64,000 nucleotides of DNA from Galaxea fascicularis (lineage: Eukaryota; Cnidaria; Anthozoa; Scleractinia; Euphylliidae). Below are positions 20,938 to 31,323 of this stretch, one piece after another; the stretch's first letter is position 1, and the number at the start of each line of letters is the position of its first letter. The stretch covers positions 3,332,969-3,396,968 of the forward strand of contig OX419339.1 in NCBI GenBank assembly GCA_948470475.1. The letters run 5' to 3'. The notes beneath the pieces were generated by a model. That model saw only the letters and a list, made by a program, of their open reading frames with translations, was not told the origin of the DNA and did no database searches. Position numbers and translations under genes: made by a program.

Positions 20938-23873
20938 GTGAGGAGTTGAACCCAAAATCTTCGATCATTGGCCGAAAAAAATTTGTTTGCAATTGTACGA
21001 TATTTACATGAGTTATTTTTTGTACATGCAAACATCATTCATCCAAAACAGTCTTTTGATACGTGCTCCAAGCGTTCGTTAGGTAGAATAGATAGAATAT
21101 GTCATATCGCTGTCTAGTATGCGTTTAGTTTTCTGACGAAGTAAGGTCATTTAAGTTTGAAAATGGCTGAAGTCAAGGTCAAACTCCATAGTTAAATAGT
21201 ACTTTATCCACTAAAAAAAAAAAGAAAGAAAGAAAGAACGACTAGACTCCCTTTATAGGTACTTATATGCTCACTTATAAAATTAAGGCTGCAGCTGCTG
21301 TTTTTAATTTACTTTGAGTCTGTTGCAATAGCAAGCCGGCCCTCTAATATATATATATTTCGGTTTTTTTTTTCTCAGATTTCCCCTTCAATCATAAAAT
21401 CAAGCCTTCAGAAAAATAGAAACTTCATTTCAGGAGAATGCTAATAAAACAGTGAAACTCTGAGTCAATTCTGACTCGTCTGATTTTTATACAATTCCTT
21501 GTATGACTTTCTCTTTCTTTCCTGGTTATAATTTTCAATGGTTTATTAATTCTGAATGCGAGCATTTTTCCTTAAATTTCCAAAAAGTGCAAAATTTTCT
21601 ACTGCATTAAATTTGCGTCTTTCAATACGGTTTCTGAATGTTCTGTTTATCAACAACTTAAATGGAAGACCGACATGATTTTATAATTGGCAGAAATCAG
21701 TTCCCTTACAGCTCCCAGCTTGTTTAGTTTGACTGTCTTGAGTGAGAACTCCAAATGACGTCTAAATTTCAGATTTAAGCAGTCATATGCTTCACACAGT
21801 CGGAAATCTTCCAAAACGAAATTGACAACCTTTCCCAAGCAAACCAGAGCAAAGAGAGAGACAAACAGACTCGCCCTAAGAAGAACTCTAAAGTAGGAAA
21901 GAACAGCTCCATTTACTGTCTAGATCCGTTTGTCGATAAAGGTATTTTACGAGTTGGCGGCCGCTTGAACCAGGCACTCAGATATTCTAGCAGAATCCAA
22001 GCACCCTATGATCTTGCCCCGTAAGAGCCAAAATGAGCTGCCCATTTTTAATCCACGTAATCTAAGACAATGATACCCTATTTGTTTTAAAGACCTCATT
22101 GAAAGCAAAGAGTACAATAGCTCTCGCACAGATTCCCAAACTAATAAAGTGGCCATGAATAGCGCTCAGACACTCTGTGTAAAAGCAAACTTTGTTTTCT
22201 CTGGTGTGGAGGATGCAAGAATGGAGCTTTGGAATTAACTTTGAAAAACTATATTTCCTTGTTATAATTTTAGACATTTTGACGTTCAAGTTCGTCAGAG
22301 AGTACGCAGAAAACTAAATTCGAATTCGTCGAATTTTCCGACCTTGCAGTTAGTGACGTAATAGATAGGAGTGTGTTCTTTGTTTTGTTCTTGGAGCGAA
22401 ATCGTTTATAGCTCAAACATAGACGCCTAACCTAAAGCCCATCAAGGGCTCCTGTCATATGATAATTTTTAAATTGTCCTATTTCTCGGGTGTGATGGCG
22501 CCCCGAGCTTAAAAATGCATTTGGCGCACAAAACGACTCTTCTCGTAATTGGTATACCCAGTGTGACGTCGTCAACAGGACGACACCCAAAATTTCTTCA
22601 GTGGCCATTTTGAATGCCCCGTAGTCTGCCCCATATTGCGAAATAAAGTGCGGAGTGGAGAAAAGACTGAGGTTTCAAGTGTAGTAAGGCTTCTTTGCCT
22701 GCTTGTATCTTTTACAGCATTTTTATAGCATTTTTTCTACTTGTTGAAGTCTACCTCTACAGGAGCCCATAAACTGACCTCTATTAATTGTTGATTTACG
22801 AGTAAATACTCGAGATACGAAAGCTTTTACGCATGTAAACAAACCCGGACGTTGAAATCAACATCTCAAAACAAACCATCGTTTCAGTCGCGGAAACTCG
22901 GAAACGAACGTGCATCAAAAAAGAATACTATACAGCATCAAAGCCTTCAGTCTAAATATAGAAATTTTCGCACATCGAAATTAACTAGACCAGACCAAAC
23001 AATATGGCATCAGAACCAATTCAAGTCAATTACTAGCAAAACCCCCTTGGAGCCGACTTAAAAAAGGTACAGCAAAAAATCACCGCAAACCACTCAAACT
23101 AAACAAAAATCAGCATTTAATTCCAAAGATCCTTTTGCTGACAAACGGGACACTGTTGTTTTCTTATTTGTGCTATCCCTTGTCCTTTCCAAGCTACATC
23201 CTGCAATTTTCCCCCGAGCTAAAAGCCATTCACGATGGCTCTTGTTGGTAATAATGAAAGTGATGGCTGGTCATTGCATCACAAATTCCTCTTTGAAAAA
23301 CCATTTCTGGCTGACAATTTCATTTTTTCCTGAGGTTTCACTGTCCAATAAGTATAAATCGAGATCAAGGGTACCCGTTGGTCTCCACACTGCCTTGTGA
23401 AATATGACAAACCAGAATGAACATGGGACTATTCTGACAAGAGAGCCGCGTTAATTAACGTGTTAATTGTATGTTTAGTGTTATTTCGCTGTACTAATTG
23501 CACGCAATGAAAAAAATGTAATTAGCCTGTGTCAAGATCAAAGGCACCTTTAGTCTTCTCACTGCACTGTGAGATAAATAACACTCAACTGCCACAAAAT
23601 TCCGAAAGCTGAACATCGACGATTCTAACAAGAGGGCTGCGTTAAGGTGTTAATTGCGTAGACTTCTCTGGCAAATGCAAATATTTTTTCATCGGGTTAC
23701 GTTGTGAAATTTTAATACAGCATAAAAAGAGGTGATACATTCGGCAGAGCCATAACATCTTACAGTCCTTGGCTTGGTGTCTCCTTGCTGCAAACCAAAG
23801 ATCAGAAGACCTTGCAGGTTAGTTCTCACTCGGTTATTAATTGAAATAAGTATGAGTTTGTGTTTCCGAGTTA
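20938..23873. other. Intergenic, repeat remnants
   Basis: No intact gene seen. It holds short AT and GAAA microsatellites (about 21215-21360), a BEL/Pao relic (21880-22080) and two diverged look-alike segments near 23360-23470 and 23540-23670 that share a GCGTTAA...GTGTTAATTG end. A 69-codon frame at 22852 is Ser/Lys/Thr-rich and unrecognised. Confidence 0.5.
21880..22080 (+). mobile_element. BEL/Pao LTR-retrotransposon relic
   Basis: The plus strand reads LDPFVDKGILRVGGRLNQA and then, after a frameshift near 21992, KHPMILPRKSQNEL. This pair (DPF-D--G-LRVGGRL followed by KHP-ILP) is the conserved linker between RNase H and integrase in BEL/Pao polyproteins. Stops and shifts on both sides show it is dead. 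No LTRs found. Confidence 0.7.
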
Positions 23874-24167
23874 TTGGCCCGATTTATACTAGAGACGGAT
23901 CATCCGTCTGGGACGAACTTGGGCAAAGAACGATAGTTCGTCTGATAATTCGTCTGCGTATAAATACGGGCAAACAGACGGATTATCCGTCCAGACGAAC
24001 TATCTGGATAATTTGTCGATGAACACGAATTATCCAGATAGTTCGTCTGGACGAATAATCCGTCTGTTTGCCCGTATTTATACGCAGACGAATTATCAGA
24101 CGAACTATCGTTCTTTGCCCAAGTTCGTCCCAGACGGATGATCCGTGTCTAGTATAAATCGGGCCAA
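23874..24167. mobile_element. 294-bp nearly perfect palindromic MITE
   Basis: Starts TTGGCCCGATTTATACTAGA and ends with the near-exact reverse complement. The two halves (each about 140 bp) match almost throughout around a centre near 24020. Repeated GACGAACTATC/GATAGTTCGTC words lie inside. Frames on both strands (plus 23774-24022, minus 23983-24174) translate to nearly the same peptide, which is simply the palindrome read twice. It has no transposase. Confidence 0.9.
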
Positions 24168-24171
24168 TGTT

Positions 24172-24222
24172 CAATTCTCCAGTTAGGAGAATTGATCTCC
24201 TTCGCAGACGTCTGCGAAGGAG
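24172..24222. repeat. Two adjacent short hairpins
   Basis: CAATTCTCC and GGAGAATTG (24172-24194) form a 9-bp stem with a 5-nt loop. Directly after it is a perfect 26-bp palindrome (24197-24222) with CTCCTTCGCAGAC as its half. It borders the large palindrome on its right. Confidence 0.7.
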
Positions 24223-24811
24223 ACTACTCTCCAGCTAGTTCAGAGTGATGTATTTAAGAGACAAAGGAAAATAAATTTCTCATTCTGACTCCCTTCTGAG
24301 ACTGACATTCCCGACACTCAACACCCAGCTCTTAATGCGCCTTACAAATGCTATTTTTATTTCTTCCATTATTTTAGTCATACAACAAGAGTCAGTGAGC
24401 CAAGTGGATAGAGCTAACAGGAAAACCGTTTTGTCATACATCTTGGGAGTATGGAAAGGTAAGCCGATTTCTCTGGTCTTGGCATAAGTTTACTTTAAAG
24501 ACTTAATCCAAGTTTGGTAATTTCTACCACATGTCCCAAATCTCTGTGATGCCATTTTTTCAAATTTATGACAAGTACTCCTGATTTTAGTTACGATTAC
24601 ATGGTTGAAAACCCGCTCTGTTTCATATCTTCCCTGTAATATGAATGCAACAGAAATAATAAAAATGGGCTTTTTTTATATCTTGTGTCAGCTTAAACTT
24701 GAAGATGGAAAGGGACTAACTGAACAAGTGCATGGAAAGCACAAGAAATTTCCCACCCTCCAGTGCCAACTAATTCGCTTAAATTGACATTCATTAAAGA
24801 TTTAGTCTTAA

Positions 24812-25003
24812 AATTAAGGATGCGTTCCTTTGGGGTGATCAGGATCAGTGATCCAAGATCTGTCTGGATCATTGTGCATCAAAGCAACCGGTGAATCCAT
24901 GATCAGAGTGGATTCACCGGTTCCTTTGATGCACCATGATCCAAACAGATCTTGGATCACTAATCCTGATCCAGATCACCCCAAAGGAACGCACCCTAAG
25001 ATT
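24812..25003. mobile_element. Inverted-repeat MITE
   Basis: The outer ends TTAAGGATGCGTTCCTTTGG and CCAAAGGAACGCACCCTAAG pair. The arms of about 80 bp continue with GGATCAGTGATCCAAGATCT against AGATCTTGGATCACTAATCC and GAACCGGTGAATCCA-type words near the centre. The arms have a few mismatches, and there is no coding content. Confidence 0.85.
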
Positions 25004-25466
25004 TGGTCGAGGTGAAACCAGGTTTCTCAAAGAAAATTCAAGAAATTCGATATTTTAGGGAAATGTCCCTTATAGGTTGGTGCTGGCATTTTCAGCGTGG
25101 CTGCTTGAACTGTTATTAACTGACGACTATAATTACGCCACTAATCATAAAAATTACAGTCTCCTCGATTGTGATTGGTTTAAAAAACTCCTATTTTCCA
25201 CTAATTCACTTGCCAAGTTATTGGGCAGTTTGTTATTGGACAGTTTGTTATCGTACAGTTCAATAAACCAATCACAACCTTAGTTTCAATCACCATAGTA
25301 ACAGTGTACAGACTCCTGAATTGGGGCTTTCTTCAAAATGGAAAATTGTTTTTCCTTGAACAATGACAGCATTTTAGAAGATAGTGGTGATTTTTGTTTA
25401 TCCTATGGCACAAATGTTCATGCCAACAAATCAGACGAGTATGCTTAATTGATAAGAAGACTTCGT

Positions 25467-25497
<31 letters not shown>

Positions 25498-26313
25498 GAT
25501 TAACAAATTGGACTCTTGCTGCGCGGTCGTCGGATTTTGTTATGACTCAGTCCTATTAGCAATCCTTAGGCTACTTCGTGACAACATGCATTACTTTCGT
25601 GCGGGTTTATAGCTAATTTTGTAAAACAGTTATTGGTAAATTTTGCGACACCATTTCAATTCTTCTTTTAGTTCTTTCAACAACAGAAAAACTAATACAA
25701 TCTGAAGCGGAGTTTTCTTGTGCCAACAAATTTTACGAAAGTTAAACAACATTTTCCTATGCAGCACTCGCGCAAATGTTAAGAGAATTTCATGCTGATA
25801 GGTCACTTTAGCTCACTAAAACATACAGCATTTTGAAAATTTGAAAATTGTGACATTCTATAGCAAAGGCGCCCTCAAATGCTACAAAAAGCGAATAAGT
25901 TTTTGCTTTAATAATCAATTATCAAGTAGCCCCGGGCGTTAACGCACTGGGGTGTGTTCCCAATTATTCCGGAGAGAACCTGTTTAGCTTGACTTCATAA
26001 TCCGCGGTTTATTTCTTTTCCAGACATTTTGTCATGTTGGTGACCTAAAGAGGAATACCGACATGTGGTAGACTCATACCAATTCTTGTAATTTTCCGAT
26101 TGTTTCCGCGATAACTTTTAAGGCTGATCTTGAAGAGTCAGAAATCAATTTCTGTCCCGTTTTTATCTTTTTGTCTATAGTTCTTTTTAAACTTACTTTT
26201 TTTTTAAACTTATTATAAGTTAATTTATGAAGTTGATGATATTGATACAAAACAAAAGCTTATTTTGTTAAAGATTTCCCGTGATATTTATCTGCCAAAT
26301 TCTCCCTATATCT
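25004..26313. other. Intergenic, no gene recognised
   Basis: AT-rich sequence without recognisable coding or repeat structure. The open frames at 25077 and 25394 are short and unlike any family I know. Confidence 0.4.
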
Positions 26314-26940
26314 GACATGGTTTGACGCTACTCTGATTTGAAAATTGATGAAGGTAAAAAGTTACAATTCACGACCCAACGTTTCGACACTCCTGTCTCG
26401 TGTCTTCATCAGGGGTGATCTAGTGTTGCAAAAAGGATCCTTATGTACGCTTACTAATTAACGACCTTTTGTTTTAATGAGCTGTAAATAAGTGTCCGCC
26501 ATCGTCACGGTTTAAAGGAGCGTGGGCGGAGTTGATGTGCCAAGCTTCCAAACAAAGCCGTTGATGGTACCGCCGGTTAGTGGTGATAATTTTTTAATTA
26601 TCCCACGCTATTGTATGGTTGGTTTGGCAAGCATGCTCCGACAGAGCGGAGTTTTCCTTTTTGCAAAGAAAACGGCTTTTTGACGCTCTTTTAAACGTGT
26701 ACCAAGCTGACGCTTGGTCTGTCCGATGTACTCATGATCACAGTCATTGCATGGAATAGAATAAAAAGCGTCAGTTCGTTGTTCTTTCAACACAGGATCC
26801 TTAGGTTTGGCAAAAATATGACTCAACGTCTGAAAAGGATTTTGTGCAACGTTAACATTGTGGCTAGACAAAACTCTTAATGGATTTTGTAGCCCCCGCG
26901 GGTGTACGGGATGACGGCAAAACCTTTAGCTGAATCCTCA
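26314..26940 (-). mobile_element. Penelope-like element fragment, left inverted copy
   Basis: The minus-strand frame 26871-26608 encodes the C-terminal endonuclease of a Penelope-like retroelement: FAKPKDPVLKEQRTD, YSIPCNDCDHEYIGQTKRQL, GTRLKERQKAV. This is a GIY-YIG domain with the CxxC-like CNDC insert typical of Penelope. The reverse-transcriptase part is missing. The frame is broken after QKAVFFAK, where the natural continuation lies in another frame (SEHACQTNH, then AWDNSKII). The right copy (30655-31323) is its inverted twin and carries the same break. A hammerhead-like core lies in the 3' part. Confidence 0.85.
26371..26420 (-). ncRNA. Hammerhead-ribozyme-like motif, left copy
   Basis: On the minus strand: CTGATGA (26412-26406), a 5-bp stem GACAC/GTGTC, then GAAAC (26385-26381) and GTTGGGTC. 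This is the order of the hammerhead core. Penelope-like elements are known to carry minimal hammerheads in their terminal repeats. One extra A separates CTGATGA from stem II, so activity is uncertain. Confidence 0.4.
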
Positions 26941-27056
26941 AATATAACGAAAATAACGAAAATTGCAAGAATAACAAAAATAACAAATCAGCGCAAAAGT
27001 AACAAATCTTTGTCCACAATAGGAACAAGGGGGAGGAGGTGGGGGGCACAAATGGT
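26940..27056 (-). repeat. Single unit of the C-rich repeat, next to the left Penelope copy
   Basis: The reverse complement reads TTTGTGCCCCCC, then ACAAAGATTTGTTACTTTTG, TTGTTATTCTTGCAATTTTC and GTTATTTTCGTTATATTTG. This is the same unit that is amplified about 17-fold at 28790-30655. It joins the Penelope fragment at the same point as the terminal unit of the array joins the right copy. Confidence 0.75.
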
Positions 27057-27548
27057 TCCGGATGTGAGTCAACACACCAAAGGCGATCAACTGAGTGCAA
27101 CGTCCATCAAATATATTTCCTGCCTCGTTCTTGAAACCGTTGCGAAGTGTGACTTTGTAACAGCAAACAGACCGAATATTTTTCCTGCTTTGTTCTTATA
27201 GTCGTCGTAATTAAGGTGCGGTTTTCATTAAGCGAAGATAATCGCAAAACAAAGCAAATGGTTCTGAATGTGTGTCAACACACCAAAAAACGTTAAACAG
27301 AGTGCAACGTCGAACAAATATACATTCCTGCCTCGTTCTTGAAGCCGTTGCGAAGTGTGTCTTTGACACAGGAAAACGGCCGCAATATTTATCCTGCTTT
27401 GTTCTTATAGCCGTTGTGAGGTGCGGTTTTCATTTAGCGAAGACAATCACCTAAAAAAAAAAGCAAAGGGTTCCAGATGTGTGTCAAGACACCAAAAAAC
27501 GTTAAACAGTGTGCAACGTCGAACCTCGGTTTTCATTTAGCGAAGACA
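27045..27548. repeat. About 210-bp tandem repeat, 2.4 copies
   Basis: Copies begin near 27050, 27256 and 27468 with a shared start (AAATGGTTC-GATGTG or close variants), then TCAACACACCAAA, CCTGCCTCGTTCTTGAA-CC and GGTGCGGTTTTCATT-AGCGAAGA. The third copy has an internal deletion joining GTGCAACGTCGAAC to the end block. It lies between the two inverted Penelope copies. Confidence 0.8.
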
Positions 27549-28789
27549 ATGAATGGGATGCAAACATAAAAGAGCGTACCGCTTACCACTTCCAGCATCA
27601 CAACGCATAGTATCATGTTTTGTATTTACCCCAGATACAACCCATAAAAAGTTTTCCCAGTGGGAACACTAATTACATAGGGATGTGATTCTCGTTCATG
27701 GAAGCAAGATAGGCTCCAAACAAGGACAGCGATAATACAACTCCGAGCATAATACATTTGAATAGAGAGCAACGCCGCGAAGTGTGATTATGTAAATAGT
27801 TTTACTTTAGCGCGTTCTGACACAAATCCACCTTAAGTGTTATTTATTGACAGAAACAATTCTCGTTAAATAGGAAAGCATCGTGTCAATGACACACCTA
27901 CATAGAGCCGGCGTGATACGGCTTAAGCGAAACAAGCCAACCGCCACTAACGATATCCCCTTCCAAAAACAAAACATTGTTTCAAATCATTTCAACACAC
28001 AACTTAAGTTTCCGAACATGTAATTTACATAATTGAAAGCAATTTCTCATTACCAAACGCGCATTACCATTGTTACCAATACGCATCAAAGTAGGTGCAA
28101 TAATTTCCAGTAATCACAGTTCCTAAATAAGGACGGGCATGTTATATTACTGGCATCATTCAATTCCAAAGGGCAAGGGTGTAAAACACTACAGTCTTGA
28201 CGAAGTACATACGGTAAAGGAGGATCTGATTTGAAGACACAGTTACGAAAATGTTGGGAAGCGGATTTTTTCTGGGATCTACTACCTAAGAATATCGGAG
28301 AGGTAAATCATATATTTTAACTGCTCGTTCTATTAAATAATTATACATATTTACCGCAAACACTGTCATCACTGGGCTTCTACCGATAAATGCAAAATTG
28401 GTGCATACTATTCACACGAAGGAACCTACGCAAAATTGTTTATGGACCAATTAACAGTATTGTTTTCCCCATTATTGGCTTTGCTACTGAGTTTTGAATT
28501 GGCTAAAATGATCGATGAAGACCTCACCCGCTTAAATAGTTCTCTTTCTTTCACACCGGAATGCCCACTGGTGCGTAGTATATCTTATCGTTTTACCAAA
28601 TAATTTTAATGAATCACCTTTTAACAGGAAATAAGTAATGGGCACAATTTTACTATTATCGTTCATGAATCAACAAAATTTATCAGTGAAACTTGACAAA
28701 TTCGTCAAAATTGGTACAAAGACTATATTCAGCAGTTGCTCGTTCCGGGTTTTCTTTTTCCTCTGTTGTATTTAACCGCTGATGTCTCC
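27549..28789. other. Spacer between repeat blocks
   Basis: No coding or repeat structure recognised. There is no trace of a reverse transcriptase here, so the two Penelope arms do not simply bound a full-length element. Confidence 0.45.
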
Positions 28790-30655
28790 ACCTATTCGCT
28801 ATTTTCGTTATATTTGTGCCCCCCCCCCCCCATCTCTATCCTTCTCTACAAAGAGATTTGTGATTTGTGCAAAGATTTGTTATTTTCGTGATTTTTGCAA
28901 TATTCGCTATTTTCGTTATATTTGTGCCCCCCCCCACCTCTATCCTTCTCTCCAAAGAGATTTGTGATTTGTGCAAAGATTTGTTATTTTCGTTATTTTC
29001 GTGATTTTTGCAATATTCGCTATTTTCGTTATGTTTGTGCCCCCCCCCATCTCTATCCTTCTCTACAAAGAGATTTGTGACTTGTGCAAAGATGTGTTAT
29101 TTTCGTTATTTTCGTGATTTTTGCAATATTCGCTATTTTCGTTATATTTGTGCCTCCCCCCCCATCTCTATCCTTCTCTACAAAGAGATTTGTGATTTGT
29201 GCAAAGATTTGTTATTTTCGTGATTTTCGTTATTTTTGCAATATTCGCTATTTTCGTTATGTTTGTGCCCCCCCACCTCTATCCTTCTCTACAAAGAGAT
29301 TTGTGATTTGTGCAAAGATTTGTTATTTTCGTGATTTTTGCAATATTCGCTATTTTCGTTATATTTGTGCCCCCCCCACCTCTATCCTTCTCTCCAAAGA
29401 GATTTGTGATTTGTGCAAAGATGTGTTATTTTCGTTATTTTCGTGATTTTTGCAATATTCGCTATTTTCGTTATGTTTGTGCCCCCCCCATCTCTATCCT
29501 TCTCTACAAAGAGATTTGTGATTTGTGCAAAGATGTGTTATTTTCGTTATTTTCGTGATTTTTGCAATATTCGCTATTTTCGTTATATTTGTGCCTCCCC
29601 CCCCATCTCTATCCTTCTCTACAAAGAGATTTGTGATTTGTGCAAAGATTTGTTATTTTCGTGATTTTCGTTATTTTTGCAATATTCGCTATTTTCGTTA
29701 TGTTTGTGCCCCCCCACCTCTATCCTTCTCTACAAAGAGATTTGTGATTTGTGCAAAGATTTGTTATTTTCGTGATTTTTGCAATATTCGCTATTTTCGT
29801 TATATTTGTGCCCCCCCCACCTCTATCCTTCTCTCCAAAGAGATTTGTGATTTGTGCAAAGATTTGTTATTTTCGTGATTTTCGGTATTTTTGCAATATT
29901 CGCTATTTTCGTTATATTTGTGCCCCCCCCCCATCTCTATCCTTCTCTACAAAGAGATTTGTGATTTGTGCAAAGATTTGTTATTTTCGTGATTTTCGTT
30001 ATTTTTGCAATATTCGCTATTTTCGTTATGTTTGTGCCCCCCCCCCCACCTCTATCCTTCTCTCCAAAGAGATTTGTGATTTGTGCAAAGATTTGTTATT
30101 TTCGTTATTTTCGTTATTTTTGCAATATTCGCTATTTTCGTTATATTTGTGCCCCCCCCATCTCTATCCTTCTCTACACAGAGATTTGTGATTTGTGCAA
30201 AGATTTGTTATTTTCACTATTTTTGCAATATTCGCTATTTTCGTTATATTTGTGCCCCCCCCCATCTCTACCCTTCTCTCCAAAGAGATTTGTGATTTGT
30301 GCAAAGATTTGTTATTTTCGTTATTTTCGGTATTTTTGCAATATTCGCTATTTTCGTTATATTTGTGCCCCCCCCCCCCCCATCTCTATCCTTCTCTACA
30401 AAGAGATTTGTGATTTGTGCAAAGATTTGTTATTTTCGTGATTTTTGCAATATTCGCTATTTTCGTTATATTTGTGCCCCCCCCATCTCTATCCTTCTCT
30501 ACAAAGAGATTTGTGATTTGTGCAAAGATTTGTTATTTTCGTGATTTTTGCAATATTCGCTATTTTTGTTATATTTGTGCCCCCACCTCCCCCTTTCTCT
30601 TTCATTGCACCAAGATTTGTTACTTTTGCGGTAATCTGTTATTTTCATTATTCTT
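28790..30655 (+). repeat. C-rich minisatellite array, about 17 units of 103-116 bp
   Basis: Each unit has a run of C of variable length, ATCTCTATCCTTCTCTACAA, AGAGATTTGTGATTTGTGCA, AAGATTTGTTATTTTCG, one to three TTATTTTCG/TGATTTTTG modules, CAATATTCGCTATTTTCGTT and ATGTTTGTG or ATATTTGTG. C-runs begin near 28809, 28925, 29039, 29152, 29268, 29371, 29481, 29593, 29708, 29811, 29922, 30037, 30151, 30254, 30368, 30475 and 30581. The last unit is diverged and runs into the Penelope fragment. The four-unit block at about 29084-29446 recurs at 29525-29878, a higher-order period of 441 bp. All three plus frames are largely open, but only because the unit lacks stops. Confidence 0.93.
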
Positions 30656-31323
30656 GCGCGCGATTGCGTTCATTTCTGGACATATCTCGAGGATTCGGCT
30701 AAAGGTTTTGCCGTCATCCCGTACATCCGCAGGGTTACAGAATCCATTAAAAGAGTTTTGTCTAGCCACAACGTTAACGTTGCACAAAGACCTTTTCAGA
30801 CGTTTTTGAGTCATATTTTTGCCAAACCTAAGGATCCTGTGTTGAAAGAACAACGAACTGACGCTGTTTATTCTATTCCATGCAATGACTGTGATCATGA
30901 GTACATCGGACAGACCAAGCGTCAGCTTGGTACACGTTTAAAAGAGCGTCAAAAAGCCGTTTTATTTGCAAAAAGGAAAACTCCGCTCTGTCGGAGCATG
31001 CTTGCCAAACCAACCATACAATAGCGTGGGATAATTAAAAAATTATCACCACTAACCGGCGGTACCATCAACGGCTTTGTTTGGAAGCTTGGCACATCAA
31101 CTCCGCCCACGCTCCTTTAAACCGTGACGATGGCGGACACTTATTTACAGCTCATTAAAACAAAAGGTCGTTAATTAGTAAGCGTACATAAGGATCCTTT
31201 TTGCAACACTAGATCACCCCTGATGAAGACACGAGACAGGAGTGTCGAAACGTTGGGTCGTGAATTGTAACTTTTTAAGTTACCTTCATCAATTTTCAAA
31301 TCAGAGTAGCATCAAACCATGTC
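30655..31323 (+). mobile_element. Penelope-like element fragment, right copy
   Basis: Reads GFAVIPYIRRVTESIKRVL, then SHNVNVAQRPFQT, FAKPKDPVLKEQRTD, YSIPCNDCDHEYIGQTKRQL: the region before the endonuclease, then the GIY-YIG endonuclease of a Penelope-like element. It is broken at the same place as the left copy (after about 30980), and a stop follows MLAKPTIQ. It shares over 600 bp in inverted orientation with 26314-26940, out to the word CATGGTTTGA at the outer ends. The 5' side is replaced by the C-rich array. Confidence 0.88.
31210..31268 (+). ncRNA. Hammerhead-ribozyme-like motif, right copy
   Basis: CTGATGA (31220-31226), stem II GACAC/GTGTC, GAAAC (31247-31251), then GTTGGGTC. ACCC before the core could pair with GGGT after it as stem I, leaving almost no stem III, as in minimal hammerheads of Penelope elements. 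The extra A at 31227 and the uncertain cleavage site (GTT or GTC) are weak points. Confidence 0.42.

Noticed and set aside
28782..30809. A dozen overlapping frames rich in F/I/V and PPPP
   Set aside because: They follow the C-rich tandem repeat in every frame. Frame changes track C-run length, so this is repeat translation and not protein.
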